Positions 19,115 through 27,101 of a stretch of 64,000 nt of DNA are shown here, one piece after another. The stretch's first letter is position 1; every line of letters starts with the position of its first letter. The notes under the pieces were generated by a model that searched no databases, was not told the origin of the DNA, and was given only the letters and a program-made list of their open reading frames with translations. The translations under genes and the position numbers were made by a program. This DNA comes from Chitinophagales bacterium (GTDB lineage Bacteria > Bacteroidota > Bacteroidia > Chitinophagales > JADIYW01): positions 62,001-126,000 of the forward strand of contig JAMLHJ010000006.1 in the NCBI GenBank assembly GCA_023957245.1, read 5' to 3'.

Positions 19115-20305
19115 ATGGATATTCTAGCATACATTCAGCAAAAAATTAATGAAATAGAAGATGAGTTGATAGCTATTAGAAGATATCTTCATGCACATCC
19201 TGAATTGAGTTTTCATGAAGAACAAACGATGCTATTTATCTCTAATCAGCTAACAAAAATGGGTATCCCCCATCAAACTCATATTGGAGGTTATGGTATT
19301 GTAGGGATAATTGAAGGCAAAAATCCATCATCAAAAACTATTGCCTTACGTGGAGATATCGATGCTCTTCCTATTTTAGAACAAAATAATGTTGCTTATA
19401 AGTCAATAAACACTGGAGTAATGCATGCTTGTGGGCATGATGTCCATACCACCAATGTATTAGGAGCGGCAAAAATTCTCAATGAAATCAGAGATTCATT
19501 TGAAGGTACAATAAAATTAATTTTCCAACCAGCAGAAGAAAAACTTCCAGGCGGCGCATCATTGATGATTAAAGATGGTGTATTGAAGAACCCAGATGTA
19601 GAAACAGTTGTCGGGCAACATGTATTACCCCAATTGGAAGCAGGGAAAATAGGTGTTAAAGCTGGTGAATATATGGCATCTGTAGATGAAATCTATATTA
19701 CAGTTAAAGGAAAAGGAGGACATGGTGCTCAACCCAATTTGGTAATAGATCCGATTTTAGCAGCTTCTCAGATTGTCGTGGCTCTTCAACAAATTAATAG
19801 CCGAAATGCCAATCCTATCACTCCTACTGTATTAACAATAGGCAAGTTTATAGGAAATGGAGCTACAAATGTTATTCCTTCTGAAGTGATTATGGAAGGT
19901 ACTTTAAGAACCTTTGACAAATCATGGAGAACCACTGCTCATCAACATATTCAGAACATTATTGACGGAATTGCTTTAGCTACAGGAACTGAAATCAACC
20001 TTCGTATAGAGCATGGTTATCCTCATTTATATAATGATGAAAATCTTACCGCAAATGTTATTGAATGGGCAAAAAGATATTTAGGTGAACAAAATGTAGA
20101 AATTCTTCCTATCAGAATGACTTCTGAAGATTTTGCTTATTACAGCCATTTAGTTCCATCTTGTTTTTATCGTCTAGGAACTGGAAATATTGAAAAAGGA
20201 ATTACTTCTTCTATTCACACCTCGACATTTGATATTGACGAAAGCGCACTTAAAGTAGGTGCTGGGCTAATGGCTTGGATTGCATTCAAACAATTAGAAA
20301 AATAA
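19115..20305 (+). CDS. M20 family amidohydrolase (N-acyl amino acid/hippurate hydrolase type)
   Basis: Zinc-dependent M20D peptidase/amidohydrolase, cytoplasmic. Metal ligands are visible in RGDIDALPI, MHACGHDVHT (residues about 103-112), QPAEEKLPGG and GQHVLP, and the late SIHTSTFDI. The dimerisation domain (VKGKGGHGAQPN) interrupts the catalytic domain as usual. At 396 aa it fits N-acyl-L-amino acid amidohydrolases. Family members act on N-acetyl amino acids, hippurate or IAA conjugates; the actual substrate is unknown. It follows parB with a 72-bp gap. Confidence 0.9.
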   Translation: MDILAYIQQKINEIEDELIAIRRYLHAHPELSFHEEQTMLFISNQLTKMGIPHQTHIGGYGIVGIIEGKNPSSKTIALRGDIDALPILEQNNVAYKSINTGVMHACGHDVHTTNVLGAAKILNEIRDSFEGTIKLIFQPAEEKLPGGASLMIKDGVLKNPDVETVVGQHVLPQLEAGKIGVKAGEYMASVDEIYITVKGKGGHGAQPNLVIDPILAASQIVVALQQINSRNANPITPTVLTIGKFIGNGATNVIPSEVIMEGTLRTFDKSWRTTAHQHIQNIIDGIALATGTEINLRIEHGYPHLYNDENLTANVIEWAKRYLGEQNVEILPIRMTSEDFAYYSHLVPSCFYRLGTGNIEKGITSSIHTSTFDIDESALKVGAGLMAWIAFKQLEK

Positions 20306-20354
20306 GATTTTTATTTCTAGGAAATATCTCTATATATTTCTTCCCTGCTTACTC

Positions 20355-20693
20355 CTATCCTATTATTCTGTGTGCTTCTTCTAATTTTTTATTGACTTGT
20401 CCAGTTAAAAAATGGTAAAGCATAATAAAATCAGAAGTAAGACTCCATAGTGGATATTGGAAAGTCGCAGGTTTATTTTTTTCAAATATAAAATGACCTG
20501 CCCAAGCAAATCCATATCCTAATACTGGCATTAAAAGAAATTTCCACCAAACTGGTGAAATAATTGCCCAAACTACAGTTGCTAAAAACAAACTTGTACC
20601 AATATAATGTAATCTTCTACATGTATTGTCTGAATGTTCTGTCAGATAGTAAGGATAAAACTCTTTAAGTGATTGAAAACGATTGGTGCTCAT
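20355..20693 (-). CDS. DUF962/Mpo1-like membrane protein
   Basis: Small membrane protein of the DUF962 (YGL010w/Mpo1) family; yeast Mpo1 is an iron-dependent dioxygenase in 2-hydroxy fatty acid alpha-oxidation. I start at the ATG at 20693 (MSTNRFQSLKEFYPYYL), giving 112 aa; a longer in-frame reading to 20792 adds a lysine- and isoleucine-rich stretch not seen in the family. The conserved HSDNTCRRLHYIGT motif supplies His ligands, GHFIFEKNKPATF a second His, and two or three hydrophobic helices are present. It converges on the M20 gene. Confidence 0.85.
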   Translation of the reverse strand: MSTNRFQSLKEFYPYYLTEHSDNTCRRLHYIGTSLFLATVVWAIISPVWWKFLLMPVLGYGFAWAGHFIFEKNKPATFQYPLWSLTSDFIMLYHFLTGQVNKKLEEAHRIIG

Positions 20694-20872
20694 ATTTCTA
20701 TTTATTAAAAGCAATTTAAGAAATTTCAATGTAAAAATGAAGTAATAAAAAATCTTCTTACGATTTATAATAAAAAATATTGATACTGTCAACTTTTTAC
20801 ACCCAAAAACAGAATTTTTTGAAACCTTATTAGATTGTTTAACGTAAGTATAATGTAAAACAACCTAACACT

Positions 20873-21742
20873 ATGAAACAATTAAAAATTACAACTAAAA
20901 TCACAACGAGGGACTCGTATTCTATTGACAGATATTTGGTGGAAATATCAAAATTACCCATGGTCAAAGAAGAACAAGAAATTGATTTGGCCAAAAGAAT
21001 CAGAATAGGAGAAAAAAAAGCATTAGATGACTTGATTACAGCCAATCTACGTTTTGTAGTGTCTGTTGCCAAGCAGTATCAAAATCAAGGCCTTTCACTC
21101 AATGATCTTATCAATGAAGGAAATATTGGATTAATAAAAGCAGCTACAAAATTTGACGAAACTAAAGGTTTTAAATTTATATCTTATGCTGTTTGGTGGA
21201 TTCGTCAGTCTATATTACAAGCCTTGATGGAACAACCAAGAGTGGTAAGGTTGCCTATGAATAAAGCAACTATTTATAGTCAAATTTCAAAAATCACTAG
21301 TGACTTCGAACAAAAAAATGAAAGAGAACCTACTGACGAAGAAATAGCCGAAATCATGGGTATGAAAGTGTCTGAAATCTCAATACTAAAACCTTGTTTG
21401 TCTTATCATGTTTCTACTGACCAACCTGTAGGTGAAGAAAATGTAGATACTTTTGGAGATTTCTTGACAGACAACTCTGTTCCTCGTCCAGATACAAATC
21501 TCAATGAAGCTGCATTGCAGTATCAAATTAACAATGCACTTTCTATCCTAAATCCAAGAGAATTGATGATTATAAAATATTATTACGGTATGAATGTTTG
21601 TCATCAACAATATAGTTTAGATGAGATTGGAGAGAAAATGTCATTGACAAGAGAAAGAGTCAGACAATTAAAAGACAAATCTTTAAGAAAAATTAAAAAA
21701 TCAGCGAACACCGCTTTTTTAAAACAATACTTGTGTTTATAG
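20873..21742 (+). CDS. RpoD-type sigma-70 factor, divergent paralog
   Basis: Sigma factor with regions 1.2 to 4 and no region 1.1, 289 aa, as in Bacteroidota RpoD proteins. Region 2 is well conserved (NLRFVVSVAKQYQNQGLSL, GFKFISYAVWWIRQSI), and region 4.2 has the helix-turn-helix YSLDEIGEKMSLTRERVRQ. Region 4 departs from the usual housekeeping form: LNPRELMIIKYYYGMN replaces the common LTDRE block, and RQLKDKSLRKIKK replaces RQIKEKAIRRL. It may therefore be a group 2 paralog rather than the primary factor; I cannot decide without the rest of the genome. A strong intrinsic terminator follows at 21771. Confidence 0.88.
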   Translation: MKQLKITTKITTRDSYSIDRYLVEISKLPMVKEEQEIDLAKRIRIGEKKALDDLITANLRFVVSVAKQYQNQGLSLNDLINEGNIGLIKAATKFDETKGFKFISYAVWWIRQSILQALMEQPRVVRLPMNKATIYSQISKITSDFEQKNEREPTDEEIAEIMGMKVSEISILKPCLSYHVSTDQPVGEENVDTFGDFLTDNSVPRPDTNLNEAALQYQINNALSILNPRELMIIKYYYGMNVCHQQYSLDEIGEKMSLTRERVRQLKDKSLRKIKKSANTAFLKQYLCL

Positions 21743-21770
21743 TTTTCATGGTTTTTTGTTCATATTTTGG

Positions 21771-21799
21771 AAGCACTCTCTAATAAAGAGTGCTTTTTC
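21771..21799 (+). terminator. intrinsic terminator after the sigma factor gene
   Basis: A perfect 9-bp stem AAGCACTCT/AGAGTGCTT with a 7-nt loop is followed by TTTCTT. It ends about 14 nt before the rpe ATG, which separates the two transcripts. Confidence 0.85.
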
Positions 21800-21800
21800 T

Positions 21801-21808
21801 TATCTTTA
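21801..21808 (+). promoter_or_regulatory. TATCTTTA box 4 nt before the rpe ATG
   Basis: Sits between the terminator of the sigma gene and the ATG at 21813. The spacing to the ATG is the same 4 nt as upstream of the DMT gene at 9123. Confidence 0.45.
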
Positions 21809-21812
21809 CGAC

Positions 21813-22472
21813 ATGCGTACTCCTATTATAGCTCCTTCAGTCCTATCAGCAGACTTTGCCAATCTCAAAGATTCTTTTCAATTATTTCATGAAAGTCAGG
21901 CAGATTGGGTTCATATAGACATTATGGATGGTAGATTTGTTCCTAATCTTAGTTTTGGTTTGCCTGTGGTAGCTGCAATGAGAAAACTGACAGAGAAGTT
22001 TTTTGACGTTCACTTAATGATTGTAGAACCAGAAAAATATTTAGAAGATTTTAAAAAAGCTGGAGCAGAACAAATTACTGTTCATATTGAAGCATGTACT
22101 CATCTTCATAGGACAATACAACAAATACACGATATGGGACTCAAAGCAGGTGTAGCAGTGAATCCTCACACTCCTATTTCTATGTTGGAAGATATTTTAC
22201 CTGACGCAGATCTCATTTGTTTAATGTCTGTCAATCCTGGATTTGGTGGGCAGAAATTCATACCTGGTACAATTAAAAAGATACAACAATTAGTAGAACT
22301 CAGAGAAAAAACAAACTCAAATGCCTTAATCGAAATAGACGGTGGCGTTACTATTAAAAATGCTAAAGAGATTTTTGATGCAGGAGCAGACGTTCTTGTT
22401 GCTGGCAGTTCAGTGTTCAATACGCCTAATCCTGTTTTAGCAGCCAATGAATTGAAAAATATTGCAAGTTAA
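21813..22472 (+). CDS. rpe: ribulose-phosphate 3-epimerase
   Basis: Pentose phosphate pathway enzyme that interconverts ribulose 5-phosphate and xylulose 5-phosphate, a metal-dependent TIM barrel. The start at 21813 (MRTPIIAPSVLSADF) matches the family; an in-frame reading to 21756 runs through the preceding terminator and is rejected. Catalytic and metal residues lie in WVHIDIMDGRFVPN, VHLMI, VNPGFGGQKF and EIDGGVT. The length is 219 aa. A TATCTTTA box lies 4 nt before the ATG. The TonB receptor gene begins 16 bp downstream. Confidence 0.95.
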   Translation: MRTPIIAPSVLSADFANLKDSFQLFHESQADWVHIDIMDGRFVPNLSFGLPVVAAMRKLTEKFFDVHLMIVEPEKYLEDFKKAGAEQITVHIEACTHLHRTIQQIHDMGLKAGVAVNPHTPISMLEDILPDADLICLMSVNPGFGGQKFIPGTIKKIQQLVELREKTNSNALIEIDGGVTIKNAKEIFDAGADVLVAGSSVFNTPNPVLAANELKNIAS

Positions 22473-22488
22473 TTTGAGTTTATTATAT

Positions 22489-24993
22489 ATGCGATATATA
22501 CTTCTAGCTCTTTTGGGTTTTTATTTTATTCCGACATCTTTGGGGCAAACCATTGATTTAAGAGGAACAATTAAAGATGAGTATGGCAATGCAATCTCTG
22601 GAGTAAATATTTCTGCACAATCCAATAAAGGCAATTATGGAAGTATATCAGAAGATAATGGCAATTATGAAATTCAAATAAAATACAATCAACAGAAATC
22701 AATAATTGTCACCTTTAAACATATTTCTTTTGAAACAAAGACAATAAATCTTCAAACATCTTTGGGTAAAAGTCAGCAAATGGATATTGTTTTGGACGAG
22801 GCTACCAATGTCTTGGACTCAACATTTATTACAATTCAAAAAAATACAAACTCCGATGTAAGTGAGACCAAACTTGACCCCAAAAATACGGTAATGCTTC
22901 CTTCTGTTAGTGGAAATACTGTTACAGATTTAATTAAAACATTGCCCAATGTTACGTCAAACAATGAACTCAGTTCACAATACTCTGTTCGTGGAGGCAA
23001 CTATGATGAAAATCTTGTTTACGTCAATGATTTTGAAATTTACAGACCTTTTTTAGTTTCCAATAGTCAACAAGAAGGTCTGAGTTTTATTAATCCTGAT
23101 TTGACAGAAAGCATCTCTTTTAATGCCGGAGGTTTTGAGTCAAAATATGGCGATAAAATGTCTAGTGTACTCAATATAAGATATAAAAGACCTAAGAAAT
23201 TTGGAGGAAGTGCTTCAATGAGTTTGCTAGGTGCTTCAACTCATTTAGAAGGTGCTACAAAGAACCAAAAACTATCATATCTTTTCGGATTGAGATATAA
23301 GTCCAACGGATACCTTTTAGGAAGTTTAGATAAAAAAGGTGAATACAGCCCTCGTTTTCTAGATATTCAGACAGATATAATTTATACTCCTTCACCGAAA
23401 ACTGAATTAGAATTATTATTAGGACTCAGCAATAATAGATTTATTTTTATACCTGAAACTCAATCTACCACAACAGGTACATTTAATCAAATCATGCGCT
23501 TGTCAGTATATTTTGATGGCAAAGAAAATTCTTATTTCAATAACAAAATGGGTGGATTAGCTTTTAAATTCAAGCCTAATTCAAAGTCTATATATAAGTT
23601 TGTCAGCTCAGCATGGCAAATCAACGAAAATGAAAATTTCAATATCATAGGAGAATATTTTTTAGATGAAATTGAATCTGATTTTGATAGCGAAAATTTT
23701 GGTAAAGTAAAAAACAATTTGGGTATAGGTACTTTTCATGATTGGACAAGAAATTCATTAAAGGGAAATATTTTTAATCTAGGTGTACGAAACACACACA
23801 TATTGAACAATCATACTTTGGAATGGGGTGCTTCTTTTCAATATGAAACATTTGAAGATAATATCAGCGAATGGGATAGAATAGATTCAGCCGGTTTTTC
23901 AATTCCTTATATTGGCAATCACCCTACGATTATCAATCGTTTAAAATCAAACATTAATCTTGATGGCATTAGATATCAAGCATATTTACAAGATGAATGG
24001 CAAATATTAAACGGTAAAAATAAGCTATCTATCAATGGCGGTGTAAGAATGCATTATTGGGATGTCAATAAAGAATTTATTATTAGCCCTCGAGCACAAT
24101 TATATTTTAAACCCAAAACTAGAAAAGATTTTTCTTTGAAAATGTCTGGTGGAATGTACGCTCAACCTCCTTTCTATAGAGAGTTGAGAGATTTTGAAGG
24201 GAAGATTCATACAGATGTCAAAGCTCAAAAGGCCTACCAATTTGTTTTAGGTTCAGAGCTCAATTTTCAAATGTGGAATAGAAATTTCAAATTCACTTCA
24301 GAGGCTTATTACAAGAAAATGACAGATTTGATACCTTATGAAGTAGAAGATGTCAGAATAAGATATTTTGCTAATAATAATTCAAAAGGCTACTCTGCTG
24401 GTATTGGCGTGCGACTATTCGGTGAATTTGTTAAAGGCACAGATTCATGGGTAAGTATGAGCTTTATGAAGACCGAAGAAGATATTTTAAACGATTATTA
24501 TTATAAATATTATAACAAAGATGGAGAGTTAATCAGTGGGTTCTCAAAAGACCAAATCGCTACTGATAGTTCAATTGTACGACCAGGATATATTCGTCGC
24601 CCCTCCGATCAAAGGTTCAATATGAGTATCTTTTTTCAAGATTATTTGTTGAAAAATAAAAATTTTAAGATGCACATGCAGTTGCATTTGGGTACTGGAT
24701 TGCCTTTTGGGCCACCAGATAGAAAGAGATATAATGACGTATTCAAAATGCCTCCATATCGTAGAGTAGATATTGGATTTTCTTATTTGATTGTTGATGG
24801 TGAAAAGAAAAGTAAATCTCAATTTTTTAGTCATTTTGACAAAATATGGCTAAGTGCTGAAGTGCTGAATCTATTAGGTGTACAAAATACTTTATCCTAT
24901 AGATGGATTAAAGATGTTAGCAACACATTATGGCCTCTTCCAAATTACCTGACTTCAAGAAGAATCAATGTTAAATTGTATATCAGTTTTTGA
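22489..24993 (+). CDS. TonB-dependent receptor with carboxypeptidase-like N-terminal domain
   Basis: Outer-membrane gated barrel for TonB-driven import. From the ATG at 22489 it has a signal peptide (cut near SLGQTIDL), a CarboxypepD_reg-like domain (residues about 22-105), a plug domain with YSVRGGNYDENLVYVNDFEI, and a 22-stranded barrel ending in an aromatic-rich strand with final Phe. It has 834 aa. The gene starts 16 bp after rpe. The substrate is unknown; no SusD partner follows, so it is not a classical SusCD pair. Confidence 0.92.
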   Translation: MRYILLALLGFYFIPTSLGQTIDLRGTIKDEYGNAISGVNISAQSNKGNYGSISEDNGNYEIQIKYNQQKSIIVTFKHISFETKTINLQTSLGKSQQMDIVLDEATNVLDSTFITIQKNTNSDVSETKLDPKNTVMLPSVSGNTVTDLIKTLPNVTSNNELSSQYSVRGGNYDENLVYVNDFEIYRPFLVSNSQQEGLSFINPDLTESISFNAGGFESKYGDKMSSVLNIRYKRPKKFGGSASMSLLGASTHLEGATKNQKLSYLFGLRYKSNGYLLGSLDKKGEYSPRFLDIQTDIIYTPSPKTELELLLGLSNNRFIFIPETQSTTTGTFNQIMRLSVYFDGKENSYFNNKMGGLAFKFKPNSKSIYKFVSSAWQINENENFNIIGEYFLDEIESDFDSENFGKVKNNLGIGTFHDWTRNSLKGNIFNLGVRNTHILNNHTLEWGASFQYETFEDNISEWDRIDSAGFSIPYIGNHPTIINRLKSNINLDGIRYQAYLQDEWQILNGKNKLSINGGVRMHYWDVNKEFIISPRAQLYFKPKTRKDFSLKMSGGMYAQPPFYRELRDFEGKIHTDVKAQKAYQFVLGSELNFQMWNRNFKFTSEAYYKKMTDLIPYEVEDVRIRYFANNNSKGYSAGIGVRLFGEFVKGTDSWVSMSFMKTEEDILNDYYYKYYNKDGELISGFSKDQIATDSSIVRPGYIRRPSDQRFNMSIFFQDYLLKNKNFKMHMQLHLGTGLPFGPPDRKRYNDVFKMPPYRRVDIGFSYLIVDGEKKSKSQFFSHFDKIWLSAEVLNLLGVQNTLSYRWIKDVSNTLWPLPNYLTSRRINVKLYISF

Positions 24994-25125
24994 TTTACAA
25001 AGTGAAAAGTGAAAAGTTGAAGTCTGAAGTCCCATGATATAGGTTGACATTTTTTTACATCACAATTTCACAGATGTTGATAATAAATCAATTTATTGTT
25101 TATCGTTTTAACAATATATTCAACT

Positions 25126-25161
25126 TTTGATTTCTTTTTAGATAAATAAACTTTACTTTTG
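25126..25161 (+). promoter_or_regulatory. promoter of the GT2/STELLO pair
   Basis: TTTG at 25126-25129 and TACTTTTG at 25154-25161, 24 nt apart, 26 nt upstream of the ATG. The spacing is one base over the usual range. Confidence 0.5.
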
Positions 25162-25187
25162 CGTTTTCAAATTAAACCATTTTTTAA

Positions 25188-25922
25188 ATGTACTTGTATA
25201 AAGATTGGGCAGCTGTCATTCCTATGGCCAACGAAGAAGAAGATTTCAAACCATTTATTGATTTACTCTCTTCAGTTTTAGATGTAATAGAAAGTGGCAA
25301 AATTTATTTTGTCATTGATAATGCTTCTAAAGATAAGACCCTTGAATTAGCAAGAGATTTGGAGAAAAGAGACAATCGTTTTGAAGTGGTATGGGCACCA
25401 CAAAATCGTTCTGTCGTAGATGCATACCTCAATGGTTTTAGATATGCTTATGACAAAGGGCATGAATTGATTATTGAAATGGATGCTGGATTATCACATG
25501 ACCCTAGAGCATTGCCTATGTTTTTGAGAGTACTTAACGAAGGTAATGAATGTGCATTTGGCAGTAGATTTATCAATGGTGGTTCTATGGGAGATTCTCC
25601 TTTTAAAAGAAGAATGTTATCCAAAACTGGAACTACATTGGCCAACCTATTATTAGGTACAAAATTAAAAGATATGACATCTGGATTCCAAGGATTTCAT
25701 AGAGATGTGATTAAAGCGATTTTAGATTATCAATTATTATCCAAAGCGCATTTTTACCAAACAGAATTAAGATATTTATTAAGAAAAAGGAGAATTTTTG
25801 AAGTGCCTATACATTACAAAGCACCATCTCCTAGAGTTTCTCAATCAGCAATAAAAAATGCAAATCAAACTTTGCTTCATTATTTTATAGAAAGATTAAA
25901 AGGTAATAAACCCACTATTTAA
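25188..25922 (+). CDS. glycosyltransferase family 2
   Basis: GT-A-fold family 2 transferase, 244 aa. The nucleotide-sugar binding region AAVIPMANEEED, the VIDNASKDKT loop and the metal-binding DAGLSHDPRALP (DxD-like position) are visible, followed by FGSRFINGGS, close to polyprenyl-phosphate glycosyltransferases of the DPM1/ArnC kind, but without C-terminal membrane helices. A TACTTTTG box (25154-25161) with TTTG 24 nt upstream is a fair promoter. The STELLO-type gene starts 9 bp after it, so the pair probably acts in one glycoconjugate pathway. Confidence 0.88.
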   Translation: MYLYKDWAAVIPMANEEEDFKPFIDLLSSVLDVIESGKIYFVIDNASKDKTLELARDLEKRDNRFEVVWAPQNRSVVDAYLNGFRYAYDKGHELIIEMDAGLSHDPRALPMFLRVLNEGNECAFGSRFINGGSMGDSPFKRRMLSKTGTTLANLLLGTKLKDMTSGFQGFHRDVIKAILDYQLLSKAHFYQTELRYLLRKRRIFEVPIHYKAPSPRVSQSAIKNANQTLLHYFIERLKGNKPTI

Positions 25923-25931
25923 CACACAGCT

Positions 25932-26942
25932 ATGTCAAAAAAATCTTTAGTAATTACATCGATTGCTCCATCTACTATGGAGTCTTTGCACACTTACACT
26001 AATGAATGTAAGCAAAGAGGTCTTGATTTTATTTTGATTGGAGATACTAAATCTCCAGCAGATTTTCACATTGATGAATGTGATTTTTGGTCTGTAGAAA
26101 GACAATTAACACTTGAGTCTGAGTTTGCTCAATTGTGCCCAACTCGTCATTATGCACGTAAAAACATTGGCTATATCGTTGCTATGCAGAGAGGTACAGA
26201 CGAAATTGTTGAGACTGACGATGACAACTATCCAAGAGAAGAATTTTGGAACAATCACAGCAAAGTGGTGAAGGCTAAAGATATACAAAATTTGGGTTGG
26301 GTGAACGTATATAATTATTTTGCAGATTCATTTATTTGGCCGAGAGGATTGCCTTTGGAAGAACTTCAAAAGCCATTGCCTGCATTAGATACATTTAATG
26401 ATAATGATGTTACTTGCCCTATCCAGCAAGGATTGGCTGATGAAAATCCAGATGTAGATGCAGTATTCAGATTGGCATTTCCTCTTCCATTGAATTTCAA
26501 AAAAGCTGGAAATATCGCATTGGGAAATAATGCTTGGTGCCCATTTAATAGCCAAAATACATATTGGTACAAAGAAGCATTTCCATTGTTGTATTTGCCT
26601 TCATATTGTAGCTTCCGTATGACTGATATTTGGAGAAGTTATGTAGCTCAAAGAATTGCATGGGCGAATGGTTGGAGTATTTTATTTCATGATGCTACAG
26701 TTTGGCAAGAAAGAAATGAACATAACCTAATGAAAGATTTCGAAGATGAAATCCCAGGTTACTTGAACAACGTAAAAATTTGTCAAGGTTTAGCTGCTTT
26801 AGATATTAAAGGTGGCAGAGAAAACATTTTGAATGACTTAGTGACATGTTACGAATTTCTAACTAGCGCTGGATTTGTAGGTAAAGAAGAAATGCCTTTA
26901 ATCCATGCATGGGTAAGAGATTTAGAAAAATATTGGAAATAA
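25932..26942 (+). CDS. STELLO/DUF288-type glycosyltransferase
   Basis: Matches the STELLO (DUF288) family, known in plants as Golgi glycosyltransferases associated with cellulose synthase and in bacteria as surface-glycan enzymes. SLVITSIAPSTMESLHTY begins the fold, and VETDDDNYPREEFW carries a DDD cluster typical of metal-dependent GT-A active sites. CSFRMTDIWRSYVAQRIAW is another conserved block. It has 336 aa and no signal peptide, so it acts in the cytoplasm. It is paired with the upstream GT2 gene and followed by a clear terminator. Confidence 0.85.
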   Translation: MSKKSLVITSIAPSTMESLHTYTNECKQRGLDFILIGDTKSPADFHIDECDFWSVERQLTLESEFAQLCPTRHYARKNIGYIVAMQRGTDEIVETDDDNYPREEFWNNHSKVVKAKDIQNLGWVNVYNYFADSFIWPRGLPLEELQKPLPALDTFNDNDVTCPIQQGLADENPDVDAVFRLAFPLPLNFKKAGNIALGNNAWCPFNSQNTYWYKEAFPLLYLPSYCSFRMTDIWRSYVAQRIAWANGWSILFHDATVWQERNEHNLMKDFEDEIPGYLNNVKICQGLAALDIKGGRENILNDLVTCYEFLTSAGFVGKEEMPLIHAWVRDLEKYWK

Positions 26943-26962
26943 AACAAAATTACTTTATCAAT

Positions 26963-26991
26963 AAAGCCTGAATCATATTCGGGCTTTTTTT
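26963..26991 (+). terminator. intrinsic terminator after the STELLO-type gene
   Basis: AAAGCC/GGCTTT and GAAT/ATTC arms, with a CAT loop, form a 10-11-bp hairpin followed by a long T run. Confidence 0.88.
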
Positions 26992-27101
26992 ATGTCAAAA
27001 ATTAATCTTATAAATTAGGAAGGAGAATAGGCTTTCTTCTATCTGATTTATAAATTTACCAACTTAAAAAATATCTTTATCTTTTGTTTCAATTAACAAG
27101 T

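Noticed and set aside
27008-27053. Possible riboswitch before the long TonB receptor (8-bp inverted repeat TTATAAAT/ATTTATAA)
   Set aside because: It lies upstream of the likely promoter boxes, so it would not be in the mRNA; it may be an operator at most.
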